This document shows positions 27,227 to 36,675 of a stretch of DNA of 64,000 nt, piece by piece; position 1 is the first letter of the stretch, and every line of letters begins with the position of its first letter. This DNA is from Mesobacillus subterraneus. GTDB lineage: Bacteria; Bacillota; Bacilli; Bacillales; Cytobacillaceae. The stretch is taken from positions 3,658,001 through 3,722,000 of the forward strand of contig NZ_CP129019.1 of assembly GCF_020524355.2 (NCBI RefSeq). The letters are read 5' to 3'. Made by a program: the position numbers and the translations under genes. Below the pieces are notes generated by a model. The model made no database searches and was not told where the DNA came from. It saw nothing but the letters and a program-made list of their open reading frames with translations.

Positions 27227-27451
27227 TGAGAAGCCTCCTGATTTCCAACCATTTTCTATTTATGTTGCTCAGGGAGAGGAAAAGTATGTAAAAGAGAGAC
27301 AGTCGGGGCTCCTACTGCCTCCAAAATTATAGGAAGCCTATCCTCAATTATAATGCCGTGTCCAAGGAAGACTAACATATATGCAAATAAGACAGCGAGA
27401 TGGTTTCCCTGTCTTTTTTTAGGTTTATGCCGCACAAGAAGTCCCTGCATC

Positions 27452-27934
27452 TCACGCTTCCCCACTGATTGGAAGCACGGTCGAGTCTTTGATTTCCCTT
27501 AAAGCAAGACTTGTCTGGATTTTGGTGATTCCCAGCTCATTCAGTCCCCTGATAAACATCTCCAGTCCTTTGCGATCTTTGCAGGCCACTTTTAACAGAT
27601 AATCGTACTCTCCTGTCAGGCAATGGCACTCCAAAACCTCTTCCATTGCTTCGAGGGTCTCTTCCAACGACTCCAGCTTTTCCGCCTGATGCATATTTGT
27701 ACTCATAAAAACAAAGCACAGCAAATCAAAGCCGAGCTTCTCATGATTCAAGATCGCGACCTGCTTTTTGATGTACCCTTCACCTTCCAGCCTCTTGATT
27801 CTGGCGTGAACAGCCGGAGCAGATAAATTCACTCGCTTCGAAAGTTCCAGATTGCTTAACTGAGCATCGTTTTGCAGCAAATCCAGGATTTTAATATCCA
27901 CATTGTCCAAAACCTTGCTGACAATAGATTCCAC
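27452..27934 (-). CDS. Lrp/AsnC family transcriptional regulator
   Basis: A 160-residue regulator with an N-terminal HTH (DNVDIKILDLLQNDAQLSNL, then SAPAVHARIKRLEGEGYI) and a C-terminal RAM/AsnC ligand domain (GEYDYLLKVACKD). GTG at 27934 with GGGGGAG five bases upstream is chosen over the distant upstream start. It is divergent from the exporter gene at 28144 and precedes the threonine deaminase, so amino-acid-responsive control of one or both is likely. Confidence 0.9.
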   Translation of the reverse strand: MESIVSKVLDNVDIKILDLLQNDAQLSNLELSKRVNLSAPAVHARIKRLEGEGYIKKQVAILNHEKLGFDLLCFVFMSTNMHQAEKLESLEETLEAMEEVLECHCLTGEYDYLLKVACKDRKGLEMFIRGLNELGITKIQTSLALREIKDSTVLPISGEA

Positions 27935-28060
27935 GATTTCTCCCCCTTTTAAAAAATTCACAATACAAGCGAAAAAAGGACCTAATCTTGAATTATAAAA
28001 ACTATAATCCTATTATACTTTTATTTATTTCGAATTAATCCAATTATACAAAATTATCTT

Positions 28061-28089
28061 TTGTCATTTCAGGAAAATGTTAAAATAAT
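28061..28089 (+). promoter_or_regulatory. Probable promoter of the DMT exporter gene
   Basis: TTGTCA (28061-28066) and AATAAT (28084-28089) are spaced by 17 bases upstream of the gene at 28144. Confidence 0.5.
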
Positions 28090-28104
28090 TCATATAACGT
28101 AAGT

Positions 28105-28118
28105 CATTGTGCACAATG
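28105..28118. promoter_or_regulatory. Perfect palindrome upstream of the DMT exporter
   Basis: CATTGTG-CACAATG is a perfect 14-bp palindrome between the probable -10 box and the SD of the exporter gene, where an operator for the divergent Lrp-type regulator would act. Confidence 0.5.
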
Positions 28119-28143
28119 GCTCTGATCAAAGGAGCCAAATGAC

Positions 28144-29091
28144 GTGAAATATTATTTACTCTTACTTTTAACGAGTTTTCTTTGGGGCGGAAATTTTATC
28201 GTGGGGAAGACGCTTGTCGACCATGCTTCTCCGATCACCTTGACCATTTTAAGATGGGCCATCGCGATCATCTGCCTGATCCTGCTTGTCTGGTGGAAAG
28301 AAAAAAAGCTGATCCCGCCAAAAGCCTCCATTCTGCCACTGTTTATAATGGGAGTTACCGGAGTCGCCTTATTTCAGGCACTGCAATTCATGGCACTTGA
28401 AAAGACTTCGGCAACGAACGTTGGCTTGATCTCAACATTGAATATGTTTTCGATTGCGGCATTCTCTTTCTTTTTTCTGAAAGAAAAAATCAATAAACTT
28501 CAATTCCTTACGATGATTCTCTCCCTATTTGGTGTTCTGCTCGTCCTTTCAAAAGGGAATATGAATGTATTATTTTCCTTGCAGTTCAACAAAGGAGACC
28601 TGTATATGATGGCAGCTGTGGGAATGTGGGGGATATATTCGGTCAGCAGCAAGTGGGCAATGGCGACCGTCACACCGATGATGTCCATCCTCTACTCCGG
28701 TATTTTCGGCCTATTCGTTTTGCTGCCTTTTTCCATCAAAGATTTCACGGTGACAAACTTGAATTCCTCTTTTATGCAAGGCATTTTATACACTGGCCTT
28801 GTCTCGACCGTGCTCTGTATGGTTCTCTGGAATATCGGAGTCAATAAACTGGGGCCAAGCACTTCCGGGTTGTTCCTTAATTTCAATCCGATCTTTACCG
28901 CCGTCCTGGCCTTTGCTTTTTTAGGAGAGAACATGACCTGGATCCAGGCCGCTGGCAGCGTTATCGTTATTGCAGGCTGCTTTTTATTTACGCTTCTGAA
29001 AAACAAGACTGTCAGATTTATGATCCCGTTTCCTGCCCGTATTTTAGCCGGTAAAGAACGCAAAGCTCAAAAAGTGCCTGTTCCTCGATGA
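28144..29091 (+). CDS. DMT-superfamily (EamA) transporter
   Basis: A 315-residue protein with ten hydrophobic segments in two EamA repeats, the second starting near GDLYMMAAVGMWGIYSV. It begins at GTG, with AAAGGAG nine bases upstream. Such carriers export amino acids or other metabolites; the divergent Lrp-type gene favours an amino acid. The C-terminal tail is basic and its codons form one arm of a hairpin at 29073-29100. Confidence 0.9.
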   Translation: MKYYLLLLLTSFLWGGNFIVGKTLVDHASPITLTILRWAIAIICLILLVWWKEKKLIPPKASILPLFIMGVTGVALFQALQFMALEKTSATNVGLISTLNMFSIAAFSFFFLKEKINKLQFLTMILSLFGVLLVLSKGNMNVLFSLQFNKGDLYMMAAVGMWGIYSVSSKWAMATVTPMMSILYSGIFGLFVLLPFSIKDFTVTNLNSSFMQGILYTGLVSTVLCMVLWNIGVNKLGPSTSGLFLNFNPIFTAVLAFAFLGENMTWIQAAGSVIVIAGCFLFTLLKNKTVRFMIPFPARILAGKERKAQKVPVPR

Positions 29092-29100
29092 ACAGGCACT
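29073..29100 (+). terminator. Hairpin overlapping the end of the DMT gene
   Basis: AGTGCCTGTTC pairs with GAACAGGCACT, overlapping the stop codon. An almost identical hairpin occurs at 49692-49719, also next to an ASCH remnant. No clear T run follows. Confidence 0.5.
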
Positions 29101-29370
29101 CTATAACTCATGCTCCCATAACCCAAGCATTCCTTTTGCCGGAATGAAGCGGTCCAGCATCTTCACCTTCCCAGACATATCCTCCCACTTTATAAACACA
29201 AGGGAAAAATCATTATCCTTCCATCCTCCAACACTGCCCATGTCTTTTTGTTCTCCATCACTTCCAAACAATTAACAAGCTGGCAGACAGCAACGATGAC
29301 GCCGGTTGGAAGTTCATCAGTCTTGGACCCATTGTTTTCACAGCAGCTGAGACAGTTCAGCCGCCCAACA
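29101..29370 (-). pseudogene. Decayed ASCH-domain protein gene
   Basis: Minus-strand frames carry recognisable pieces of an ASCH-domain protein: LPTGVIVAVCQLVNCLEV in one frame, then DFSLVFIKWEDM and FIPAKGMLGLWEHEL ending at TAG 29103-29101 in another. Stops and shifts separate them and no start is present. ASCH domains bind RNA or modified nucleosides. A second remnant with the same ending lies at 49720-49830. Confidence 0.55.
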
Positions 29371-29491
29371 ATTTACAAAACAAAAAAAATGCACCGTGTT
29401 CCAGAAGATAGTCAAAAAGACAGCGAAACGGTATCGCTGCCTTTCATTTTACGATATAGAGGATTTAAGAACACTCTTCATGTTCCGCCTT

Positions 29492-29664
29492 CCTAATCCA
29501 CTACAATATAAGTAGCTTAACGCATGTCCGACGTCCTAATCCACCACAATATAAGTAGCTTAACGCATGTCCGACGTCCTAATCCACCACAATATAAGTA
29601 GCTTAACGCATGTCCGACGTCCTAATCCACCACAATATAAGTAGCTTTAACAGGTCCGTGAACA
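29492..29664. repeat. 43-bp tandem copies of the lutC 3' end
   Basis: Units start at 29492, 29535, 29578 and 29621; the last is the real end of lutC. Each contains CCTAATCCACCACAATATAA and GTAGCTTAACGCATGTCCGAC, that is, the complement of the last codons (ending IVVD) and stop of lutC plus a spacer. The extra copies lack one base in the GTAGCTTTAAC segment compared with lutC. Confidence 0.9.
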
Positions 29665-30323
29665 CCGACGATCAAGTTCATCTCGATATCGGCGCTGTTG
29701 CTTGGGCCGGTGATGAAGCTGACGTATGATGGGACGTCTTCGCCATTGGCCTGGGCCTGGTGGATATGTCTCGCTGCCTGAGTCATCCGCGGCACGAGTG
29801 TACTTTTCGGGATGATGGCAATGAATGTCCGCGGCAGCAAGCTGATCGAGCGGCCATTGTCTTTCGTATTGAACGATGTCACTGTGCCAGACTCGGCAAG
29901 CGTGATGTCACTGAACACGATGCCAACATCGGCGCGTTCAGCAATCTGTTGATTTTTTTTGCCCTGTGCCGAATCCCACACATGGACGTCCAGCTGCTCC
30001 TTCTGCTCTTCAAAAAACTCAGTGACTCCATACTCCTGATAACGCGGATCTTTGGAAGTGATGATTAACTTGCCTTCATAATCCTCCAGCGTTTCGTTCA
30101 ACACCTTGGTCAGCCCGTCACGGTCTGTCCGTTTAAAAGTGGTATGGATGACTTTGCAATGTTTTTCAAGTACATCTACTAATTCGTCCTGGCTCATGCC
30201 ATGGAACACTTCATCCTGTGGGGTGACACTCCACTGAGGGCGCTCCACTCCTGCTGTCCGGCGCTCCCGCCCAAGTCTGGACGCCAGCTTATCTAAAAAG
30301 GCTTCTCGGTTTTGGATGCTCAT
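29622..30323 (-). CDS. lutC: LutC, lactate utilisation protein C (LUD domain)
   Basis: A 233-residue LUD-fold protein, third member of the LutABC lactate oxidase complex that converts L-lactate to pyruvate. Family sequence [17 protein letters not shown] and [22 protein letters not shown] are present. Its ATG overlaps the lutB stop by four bases. The last codons are duplicated in tandem downstream (29492-29620) without altering the reading frame of this copy. Confidence 0.93.
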   Translation of the reverse strand: MSIQNREAFLDKLASRLGRERRTAGVERPQWSVTPQDEVFHGMSQDELVDVLEKHCKVIHTTFKRTDRDGLTKVLNETLEDYEGKLIITSKDPRYQEYGVTEFFEEQKEQLDVHVWDSAQGKKNQQIAERADVGIVFSDITLAESGTVTSFNTKDNGRSISLLPRTFIAIIPKSTLVPRMTQAARHIHQAQANGEDVPSYVSFITGPSNSADIEMNLIVGVHGPVKATYIVVD

Positions 30324-31748
30324 TTGGATTCACCGTCTTTCTGTCTTTGCTTGAACCACGAACGGAACGATTGTCCCTGCGGCGCATAAAAATCACGAAC
30401 TTCCGTCCAGGCTTTTAATGGTCCAGGTCCATTTTCAATCATTCCCTCTTTTGTCCATGGACCAAGTGCTGGTTTCGCCATTTTCGCACTCATATTATAA
30501 ATCGACGGGTTAGAAGCCCATGCCGCAAAACCTTTCATCATCATCTTTTCAGCCATCGGGGCTTTCTTTTCTTTTTCCACAATGATTTGGCGATGACGAA
30601 CTAGATGCTCATGCAATGGAATCTTAACCGGACAAGCTTCGGTACAAGCCGCACACAATGTCGATGCATAAGGAAGCTCTTTATGATCGTCGTAACCTTC
30701 TAAGAGTGGCGTGATGACCGCTCCGATTGGGCCTGGATAGATCGAGTTGTATGCATGTCCGCCGATATGACGATAAACAGGGCATGCATTGATGCAAGCC
30801 GCACAACGAATGCAATGCAAGGCGGATTGGAATTCCGTTCCAAGAATTTTAGAGCGGCCATTGTCGACGACAACCAAATGGAATTCTTCCGGTCCATCAA
30901 CTTCTTCATCAAGACGTGTTCCGGTAAGCGCAGTGATATAACTAGTTAACTTCTGGCCAACCGCAGCGCGCGTCAATAGGCTGACAAGGACCTCCATCTC
31001 TTCCCATGTCGGCACGATGCGCTCCATGCCCATAACTGTAATCACGGTATCCGGAAGAGCAGTCACCATTTCAGCGTTTCCTTCATTTGTGACCAGCGTG
31101 ATTGACCCGGACTCTGCAATCGCAAAGTTACAGCCGGTCACACCGACATCCGCAGCTAAAAAGTCCTGGCGCAGCTGCTCTCGAGCAAATGCAGCCAGTT
31201 CTTCCGGCGTATCAGAACCGGTATAGCCTTTTTTCTTCGCAAACGTCTCGCGGATTTGCTGCTTGTTTTTATGCAGCGCAGGTGTCACGATATGCGATGG
31301 CGGATCCTCATCCAGCTGCAGGATCCATTCGCCAAGATCGGATTCAACCACTTCAGCGCCGACTTCCTCAAGTGCCTTATTCAAACCGATTTCCTCGGTT
31401 ACCATCGATTTCGCTTTGACGACTTTTTTCGCGTTCTTCTTCTGAATGATGGTTTTCACATACTGATTGGCTTCTTCCGCTGTCTCAGCAAAAAACACAT
31501 GGCCGCCGCGTCTTGACACCTGCTCGCTTAATTGCTGCAGATAGTAATCGAGGTTTTCCAGCGTATGGGTACGGATTTCTTCCCCCAAATTGCGCCAGTC
31601 CTCCCAGTTGCCGAGCTCCTCAGCCTGTGTGAGCCGGCCAGTCCGGAATCTTCCTTGCGCGGAGGGAAACAGCCTGCCGCATAAAATCATCTTTTATTCC
31701 TTTTTGGATACGCTCTTTATAAGGAATCTCACCAATTTTGATGCTCAT
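30320..31748 (-). pseudogene. lutB: LutB, iron-sulfur lactate oxidation protein, with an N-terminal frameshift
   Basis: The real start is ATG 31748 (GGAGGG seven bases upstream), giving MSIKIGEIPYKERIQ and continuing to FMRQAVS; the conserved continuation [18 protein letters not shown] is in the next frame. One extra base in the GGG at 31664-31666 (near codon 27) explains this. All else is intact over about 450 codons: LUD domain and two 4Fe-4S clusters ([12 protein letters not shown] and [13 protein letters not shown]). LutB carries electrons in lactate oxidation. With the lesion the operon would not work; sequencing error is plausible because the rest is undamaged. Confidence 0.88.
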
Positions 31749-31766
31749 CTTTTTTCCCTCCGTTTC

Positions 31767-32483
31767 TTAGTGAGTATTTAATATTTCCGTGATGTGAATG
31801 ATTTTTACCTTCTTGCCTTCACGCTCCAAGCGTCCGCCGATATTCATCAAGCAGCCCATATCCGCACCAACCAAGTATTCAGCTTGTGTTTCTGCCACAT
31901 GGCGGGATTTTTCACTTACCATTTCCTGTGAGATCACCGGGTTTTTCACGGCAAACGTTCCGCCGAATCCACAGCAGTCCTCTTCCCATGGCAAGTCAAC
32001 CAGTTCAACACCTTTGACATTGTGCAACAAGATTTTCGGCTGTTCTTTTACACCAAGAAGGCGCTTCATATGGCAGGAGGAATGGAAAGTCACTCTTCCT
32101 TTAAAAGTCGAGCCCAAATCAGTGATGCCCATTACGTCGACAAGGAATTCCGTAATTTCGTAACACTTAGCAGCGAAGACTTTCGCCTCTTCTCCCCACT
32201 CCGGGTCACCGGCAAAGATATGTGGATATTCCTTCAGCATGCTCACGCAGGAACCTGATGGTCCAACGACATATTCCGAATGACGAAAAGCCTTCATCAT
32301 TTGTTTCATCGCAGCTTTCGCTTCTTCTAAATACCCGCTGTTATAGGCAGGCTGTCCGCAGCATGTCTGCTCCATCGGATAATCCACAACACACCCAACC
32401 CTCTCAAGGATCTCAAGTGTATTTTTTGCCACATCCGCAAAGAGAATATCACTTAGGCACGTACTAAATAATGAAACCTTCAT
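31767..32483 (-). CDS. lutA: LutA, lactate utilisation protein A (CCG domains)
   Basis: A 238-residue protein with two cysteine-rich CCG domains: EQTCCGQPAYNSG and EEDCCGFGGTFAVK, which bind an Fe-S cofactor. It is the first gene of lutABC, 18 bases before lutB. ATG follows GAGGTG. It works with LutB and LutC at the cytoplasmic membrane to oxidise L-lactate. Confidence 0.94.
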   Translation of the reverse strand: MKVSLFSTCLSDILFADVAKNTLEILERVGCVVDYPMEQTCCGQPAYNSGYLEEAKAAMKQMMKAFRHSEYVVGPSGSCVSMLKEYPHIFAGDPEWGEEAKVFAAKCYEITEFLVDVMGITDLGSTFKGRVTFHSSCHMKRLLGVKEQPKILLHNVKGVELVDLPWEEDCCGFGGTFAVKNPVISQEMVSEKSRHVAETQAEYLVGADMGCLMNIGGRLEREGKKVKIIHITEILNTH

Positions 32484-32524
32484 GTTTGTTCACCTCATGT
32501 AAAAGTCGTCCGACGCCGCCCGAA

Positions 32525-33241
32525 TTATTCAATGTATTTAAAAAGTCGGTCCTGGACATTTTGCAAATGCATTAGCATGGCTTGGCGCGCTTCGTTTGGC
32601 TGTCGGTTTTTAATTGCTTCAAAGATCCGTCGATGCTCGGAATGCAGACCATCGACGATGTTATCCGAATACAAGAGCACCTTCCGGGTTTCCTGAATCG
32701 TTTGCGAATTCAGCGCTGAGACGCTGCTCATCAGATTAATCAACAATTTATTATGTGTCGCATTCGCAATCGCCACGTGGAAATCAAGGTCCGCTTGCGA
32801 AGCGAGCTCTTCATTTCCATTGGCATGTTCCATCACGATCAACGCTTTTTCCATATCAAGCAAATCTTCTTCTTCGTGCACAGCAGCTGCTTGAGCCGCC
32901 GTGCCAATTTCTAAAATCTTACGTACTTCGTATAGTTCCTTTACGTCTTCAAGCTTCATTAAGAAAGCGCTGGTAACCGGCAATTGGAATTTCGACGGAT
33001 CAAAGGTATTAACAAATGTCCCTTCACCCTGGCGCATTTTCACCAGACCCATCGTCCGCAAGCCACTTAATGCTTCCCTGATTGTGGAGCTCCCAACGTC
33101 GAAGCTCTTCGCCAGCTTTTCGACGGAATCTAATTTATCACCTGGTTTTAATTCACCAGTCTTAATTAACTCAATTATTGAATCAGCAACTTGTTCATAA
33201 ACCCTTTTTGTTTGCACTCGCTTATATGGCATATCCTTCAT
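32525..33241 (-). CDS. lutR: LutR, GntR/FadR-family repressor of lactate genes
   Basis: A 238-residue regulator with an N-terminal winged HTH (VYEQVADSIIELIKTGELKP, then STIREALSGLRTMGLV) and a helical FadR-type C-terminal domain containing the metal-binding His/Asp pattern. Its position between lutA and the lactate permease, and its similarity to YvfI, identify it as LutR, which represses the operon without lactate. Confidence 0.9.
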   Translation of the reverse strand: MKDMPYKRVQTKRVYEQVADSIIELIKTGELKPGDKLDSVEKLAKSFDVGSSTIREALSGLRTMGLVKMRQGEGTFVNTFDPSKFQLPVTSAFLMKLEDVKELYEVRKILEIGTAAQAAAVHEEEDLLDMEKALIVMEHANGNEELASQADLDFHVAIANATHNKLLINLMSSVSALNSQTIQETRKVLLYSDNIVDGLHSEHRRIFEAIKNRQPNEARQAMLMHLQNVQDRLFKYIE

Positions 33242-33316
33242 CTCCCATCTGCTCCTTAGTATTATACAGAGAATTTAACTCTCCGAAAGATAGTGGGACC
33301 TTTTGGCAGCTTAAAG

Positions 33317-34897
33317 CTAAAGCAAGTTTAAGAAAATAAAACCAGATACTCCGGCAAGAATTCCATAAACAATCGCAGGCGCTAATGTTTTCCGGATGAT
33401 TTCTCCTTCTTTACCGGAAACCCCAACCACCGCACTCGCCGCGACGACATTATGAACACAAATCATGTTTCCTGCAGCTGCCCCAATGAGCTGGACGGCC
33501 AACACGATATTCGACTCAAGGCCAACGGCATCCGCAACATTGTACTGAATGGGCGAAAATGTTAGCGTAGATACGGTGGCACTTCCCGTAATGAACGCTC
33601 CTAACTCACCAAGGAACGGGGCAACGAAGATCCATACTGAACCCAACGAGCCAGCAAAGGACTCCGCAATATACTGTGGCATACTGATTAGTTCATTGAG
33701 ATTCATTCCCGAGTTAACAAATACTTGAACCATAGAAAGTGTCGCAATCAAGGCAATCGATGTCATTTTCATCGTCGATAACGACTCTTTCGACGCATTG
33801 GTAAAAGTCTGGTACGATTTTCGCTGGAACAAGAACGCTAAAACTGCCGCAGCAGTAAGGATCGTTCCTGGAGAGTATAAGAATTCCCAGGCCGATGTCA
33901 CGCCCTCCACCCCTAAAATATTGCTCCAGGTAAAATCAATTGTTGTCCTCGTGAACTCTTTGAGTGCTGGAACAATCCGTGTGAGCAGCAATAAAAGCAC
34001 AACAACGACATATGGCGACCAGGCTGTCACTATGCTCATTTTTGACTTTTCCGTTGAAACGACAAAATCTTTTCGCATCGCAGCTTTCCATTCAGTCTTC
34101 GGAAGCAAGAAGCCTTTTTTCGCTGTCAATGTCGCTACCGCCAAAGTGATGAGTGCAGCAAGAATCGATACAAACTCATGCCCGAAAAGGGTAGCTATCA
34201 ATAACGCACTGCCTGTATAGATAAAGCCAACCATCAGTGTCCACGGCAGCATCGGCAACGCATCTTTGATACCGCTTCCAAAGAAGACCGTTAAGACGAC
34301 CATTAAAATGAACGGAATGAACGAACCCGCTAGTAAATCAAGACTTGTCACTGTAACGGCAATATCATGGAAAAACGGAGTGTCAGCACCCGGAATATTG
34401 CTCAGCCCGACTGCCACTGGTGTTCCGACCGCTCCAAACATAACCGCGGTACTGTCCGCAATCAAGGCAATCGTCGCAGCCGCAATTGGCTGGAACCCAA
34501 GAGCCAGCATTAACGGTCCGGTAACCATTGCCGGCGTTCCAAACCCTGCAGCACCTTCAATTAGTGAACCAAATAAAAAGGCAACAATAATGACCTGCAC
34601 TCGCATGTCACCAGAAATGCTTTGAAATCCCTGGTTAATCCTAACGACCGCTCCCGTATTTCGAAGCGTGTTCAACAACACCAGTGCACCAAATAAAATC
34701 CAAAGAATAGTCAGCGTTTTATGTACCCCTTGAAAAACTGACGCCAATACCACTTGTCCTTCCATCCCCCAAGTAGTAAGCGCTAACAAAATGACGATCA
34801 GTGAACTCAAGGCCATCCCCTTGGCCGCCGGCATCCGCATGATCACAAGAAATAAAAACGGAGCAATAATAGCACTTAACGCAATCAGCAATAACAT
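33317..34897 (-). CDS. lutP: L-lactate permease (LctP/LutP family)
   Basis: A 526-residue membrane protein with about 13 hydrophobic segments and LctP signatures such as [19 protein letters not shown] and [15 protein letters not shown], plus [19 protein letters not shown] near the end. It imports L-lactate with protons. It lies upstream of lutR in the same orientation and shares its role. The 52-bp array starts about 290 bases upstream of its start codon. Confidence 0.94.
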   Translation of the reverse strand: MLLLIALSAIIAPFLFLVIMRMPAAKGMALSSLIVILLALTTWGMEGQVVLASVFQGVHKTLTILWILFGALVLLNTLRNTGAVVRINQGFQSISGDMRVQVIIVAFLFGSLIEGAAGFGTPAMVTGPLMLALGFQPIAAATIALIADSTAVMFGAVGTPVAVGLSNIPGADTPFFHDIAVTVTSLDLLAGSFIPFILMVVLTVFFGSGIKDALPMLPWTLMVGFIYTGSALLIATLFGHEFVSILAALITLAVATLTAKKGFLLPKTEWKAAMRKDFVVSTEKSKMSIVTAWSPYVVVVLLLLLTRIVPALKEFTRTTIDFTWSNILGVEGVTSAWEFLYSPGTILTAAAVLAFLFQRKSYQTFTNASKESLSTMKMTSIALIATLSMVQVFVNSGMNLNELISMPQYIAESFAGSLGSVWIFVAPFLGELGAFITGSATVSTLTFSPIQYNVADAVGLESNIVLAVQLIGAAAGNMICVHNVVAASAVVGVSGKEGEIIRKTLAPAIVYGILAGVSGFIFLNLL

Positions 34898-35149
34898 TTA
34901 ATCCCTTCCCCCTAGTTGCTCAAAAGCTTGATAGTTTCGTAGTTTTTAAAACAGTTTGTTTACCCTTCGACATAAATCTGGTCATCAGATGACCTCATTA
35001 TTTTTTCATACTTTATTCAAGAATTCAATAACAAAAATCACAAATGAGCAAAAGGATGTGGTAATAGTGCAAATAAGAATAACCCCAAATCCAAAGTTTT
35101 TGGCAAGGAGCAGTAGTCTTTTCAACACTAAAATTCCGAATAAACAAAA

Positions 35150-35167
35150 GGCATCCCGAGGGATACC
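35150..35167 (-). terminator. Short hairpin on the lutP side of the 52-bp array
   Basis: On the minus strand GGTATCC-CTC-GGGATGCC is followed by TTTTGTTTATT. It resembles the terminator at 38571-38592 and would stop transcripts leaving the array toward lutP. Confidence 0.5.
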
Positions 35168-35186
35168 GTATTCTTATATTGACCTT

Positions 35187-36506
35187 CAAACCTGTCACAA
35201 TAACCAGGGTTTCTTGACAACTTTACCCTCTTCCCCCTCAAACTTGTCACAATAACAGGGGGTTCTTGACAGCTTTACTCTCTTCTCCACCAAACCTGTC
35301 ACAATAACGGGGGTTTCTTGACAGCTTTGTCCTCTTCCCCCTCAAACCTGTCACAATAACAGGGGGTTCTTGACAGCTTTACTCTCTTTTCCACCAAACC
35401 TGTCACAATAACAGGGGTTTCTTGACAGCTTTACTCTCTTTTCCACCAAACCTGTAACAATAACGGGGTTTTCTTGACAACTTTACCCTCTTCCCCCTCA
35501 AACCTGTCACAATAACAGGGGTTTCTTGACAGCTTTGGCCTCTTCCACCTCTAACCTGTCACAATAACAGGGGTTTCTTGACAGCTTTACTCTCTTCTCC
35601 ACCAAACCTGTCACAATAACGGGGTTTTCTTGACAACTTTACCCTCTTCCCCCTCAAACCTGTCACAATAACAGGGGTTTCTTGACAGCTTTACTCTCTT
35701 TTCCACCAAACCTGTCACAATAACAGGGGTTTCTTGACAGCTTTGGCTTCTTCCCCCCTCAAACCTGTCATAATTACAACGGATTCTTGACAGCTTTACC
35801 CTCTTCTCCCTCAAACCTGTCACAATAACAGGGGTTTCTTGACAGCTTTGGCATCTTCTCCTTCAAACCTGTCATAATTACAACGGATTCTTGACAGCTT
35901 TACCCTCTTCTCCCTCAAACCTGTCACAATAACAGGGGTTTCTTGACAGCTTTGGCCTCTTCCCCCTCTAACCTGTCACAATAACAGGGGTTTCTTGACA
36001 ACTTTACCCTCTTCCCCCTCAAACTTGTCACAATAACAGGGGTTTCTTGACAGCTTTACTCTCTTCTCCACCAAACCTGTCACAATAACGGGGTTTTCTT
36101 GACAGCTTTGGCCTCTTCCCCCTCAAACTTGTCACAATAACAGGGGTTTCTTGACAGCTTTACTCTCTTTTCCACCAAACCTGTCACAATAACAGGGGTT
36201 TCTTGACAGCTTTACCCTCTTCTCCCTCAAACCTGTCACAATAACAGGGGTTTCTTGACAGCTTTGGCATCTTCTCCTTCAAACCTGTCATAATTACAAC
36301 GGATTCTTGACAGCTTTACCCTCTTCCCCCTCAAACCTGTCACAATACCAGGGTTTTCTTGACAGCTTTGGCTTCTTCCCCCCTCAAACCTGTCATAATT
36401 ACAACGGTTTCTTGACAGCTTTACTCTCTTCTCCCTCAAACCTGTCACAATAACAGGGTTTTCTTGACAGCTTTGGCCTCTTCTCCATCAAACCTGTCAC
36501 GACTAC
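35187..36506. repeat. Tandem array, 52-bp unit, about 25 copies
   Basis: The unit is ACCTGTCACAATAACAGGGG, then TTTCTTGACAGCTTT, then a variable pyrimidine-rich block (TACTCTCTTTTCCACC, TGGCCTCTTCCCCCTC, TACCCTCTTCTCCCTC and others) and AA. I counted 25 TTCTTGAC cores. Each unit has the nested inverted repeats CCTGT/ACAGG and CTGTCA/TTGACAG. A second core type (CATAATTACAACGGATTC) alternates in the middle and right part. Because the period is not a multiple of three the frame rotates, so it is not a protein repeat. Confidence 0.95.
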
Positions 36507-36675
36507 GAATTCCAATCCCTTAACCTCGTCATCTTAAATTTTCAGGAATCCCCCGTGCTCGCTGAGGTGACAGCTTCTGATAACGAGCCGAATATCCTTT
36601 CGTAATTTTCGGCTCCTGCTGTTTTCATTTAGCTTTTCTATCATTTAATTCTGCTTCAGGAACCTCCAGGAAGTT

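Noticed and set aside
27227..27451. T-box or leader peptide before the threonine deaminase gene
   Set aside because: No T-box sequence or Ile/Thr-rich leader is seen; the region holds only the hairpin after the Lrp gene and the SD.
29248..29496. Forward-strand 82-residue frame
   Set aside because: It lies on the strand opposite the ASCH remnant, with no SD and no conserved features.
35611..36448. Two 70-residue frames in the 52-bp array
   Set aside because: The 52-bp period rotates the frame, so they are by-products of the repeat and not conserved protein repeats.
35187..36506. CRISPR array
   Set aside because: Repeat and spacer-like parts are both recurrent; there are no unique spacers, no cas genes, and the whole unit repeats.
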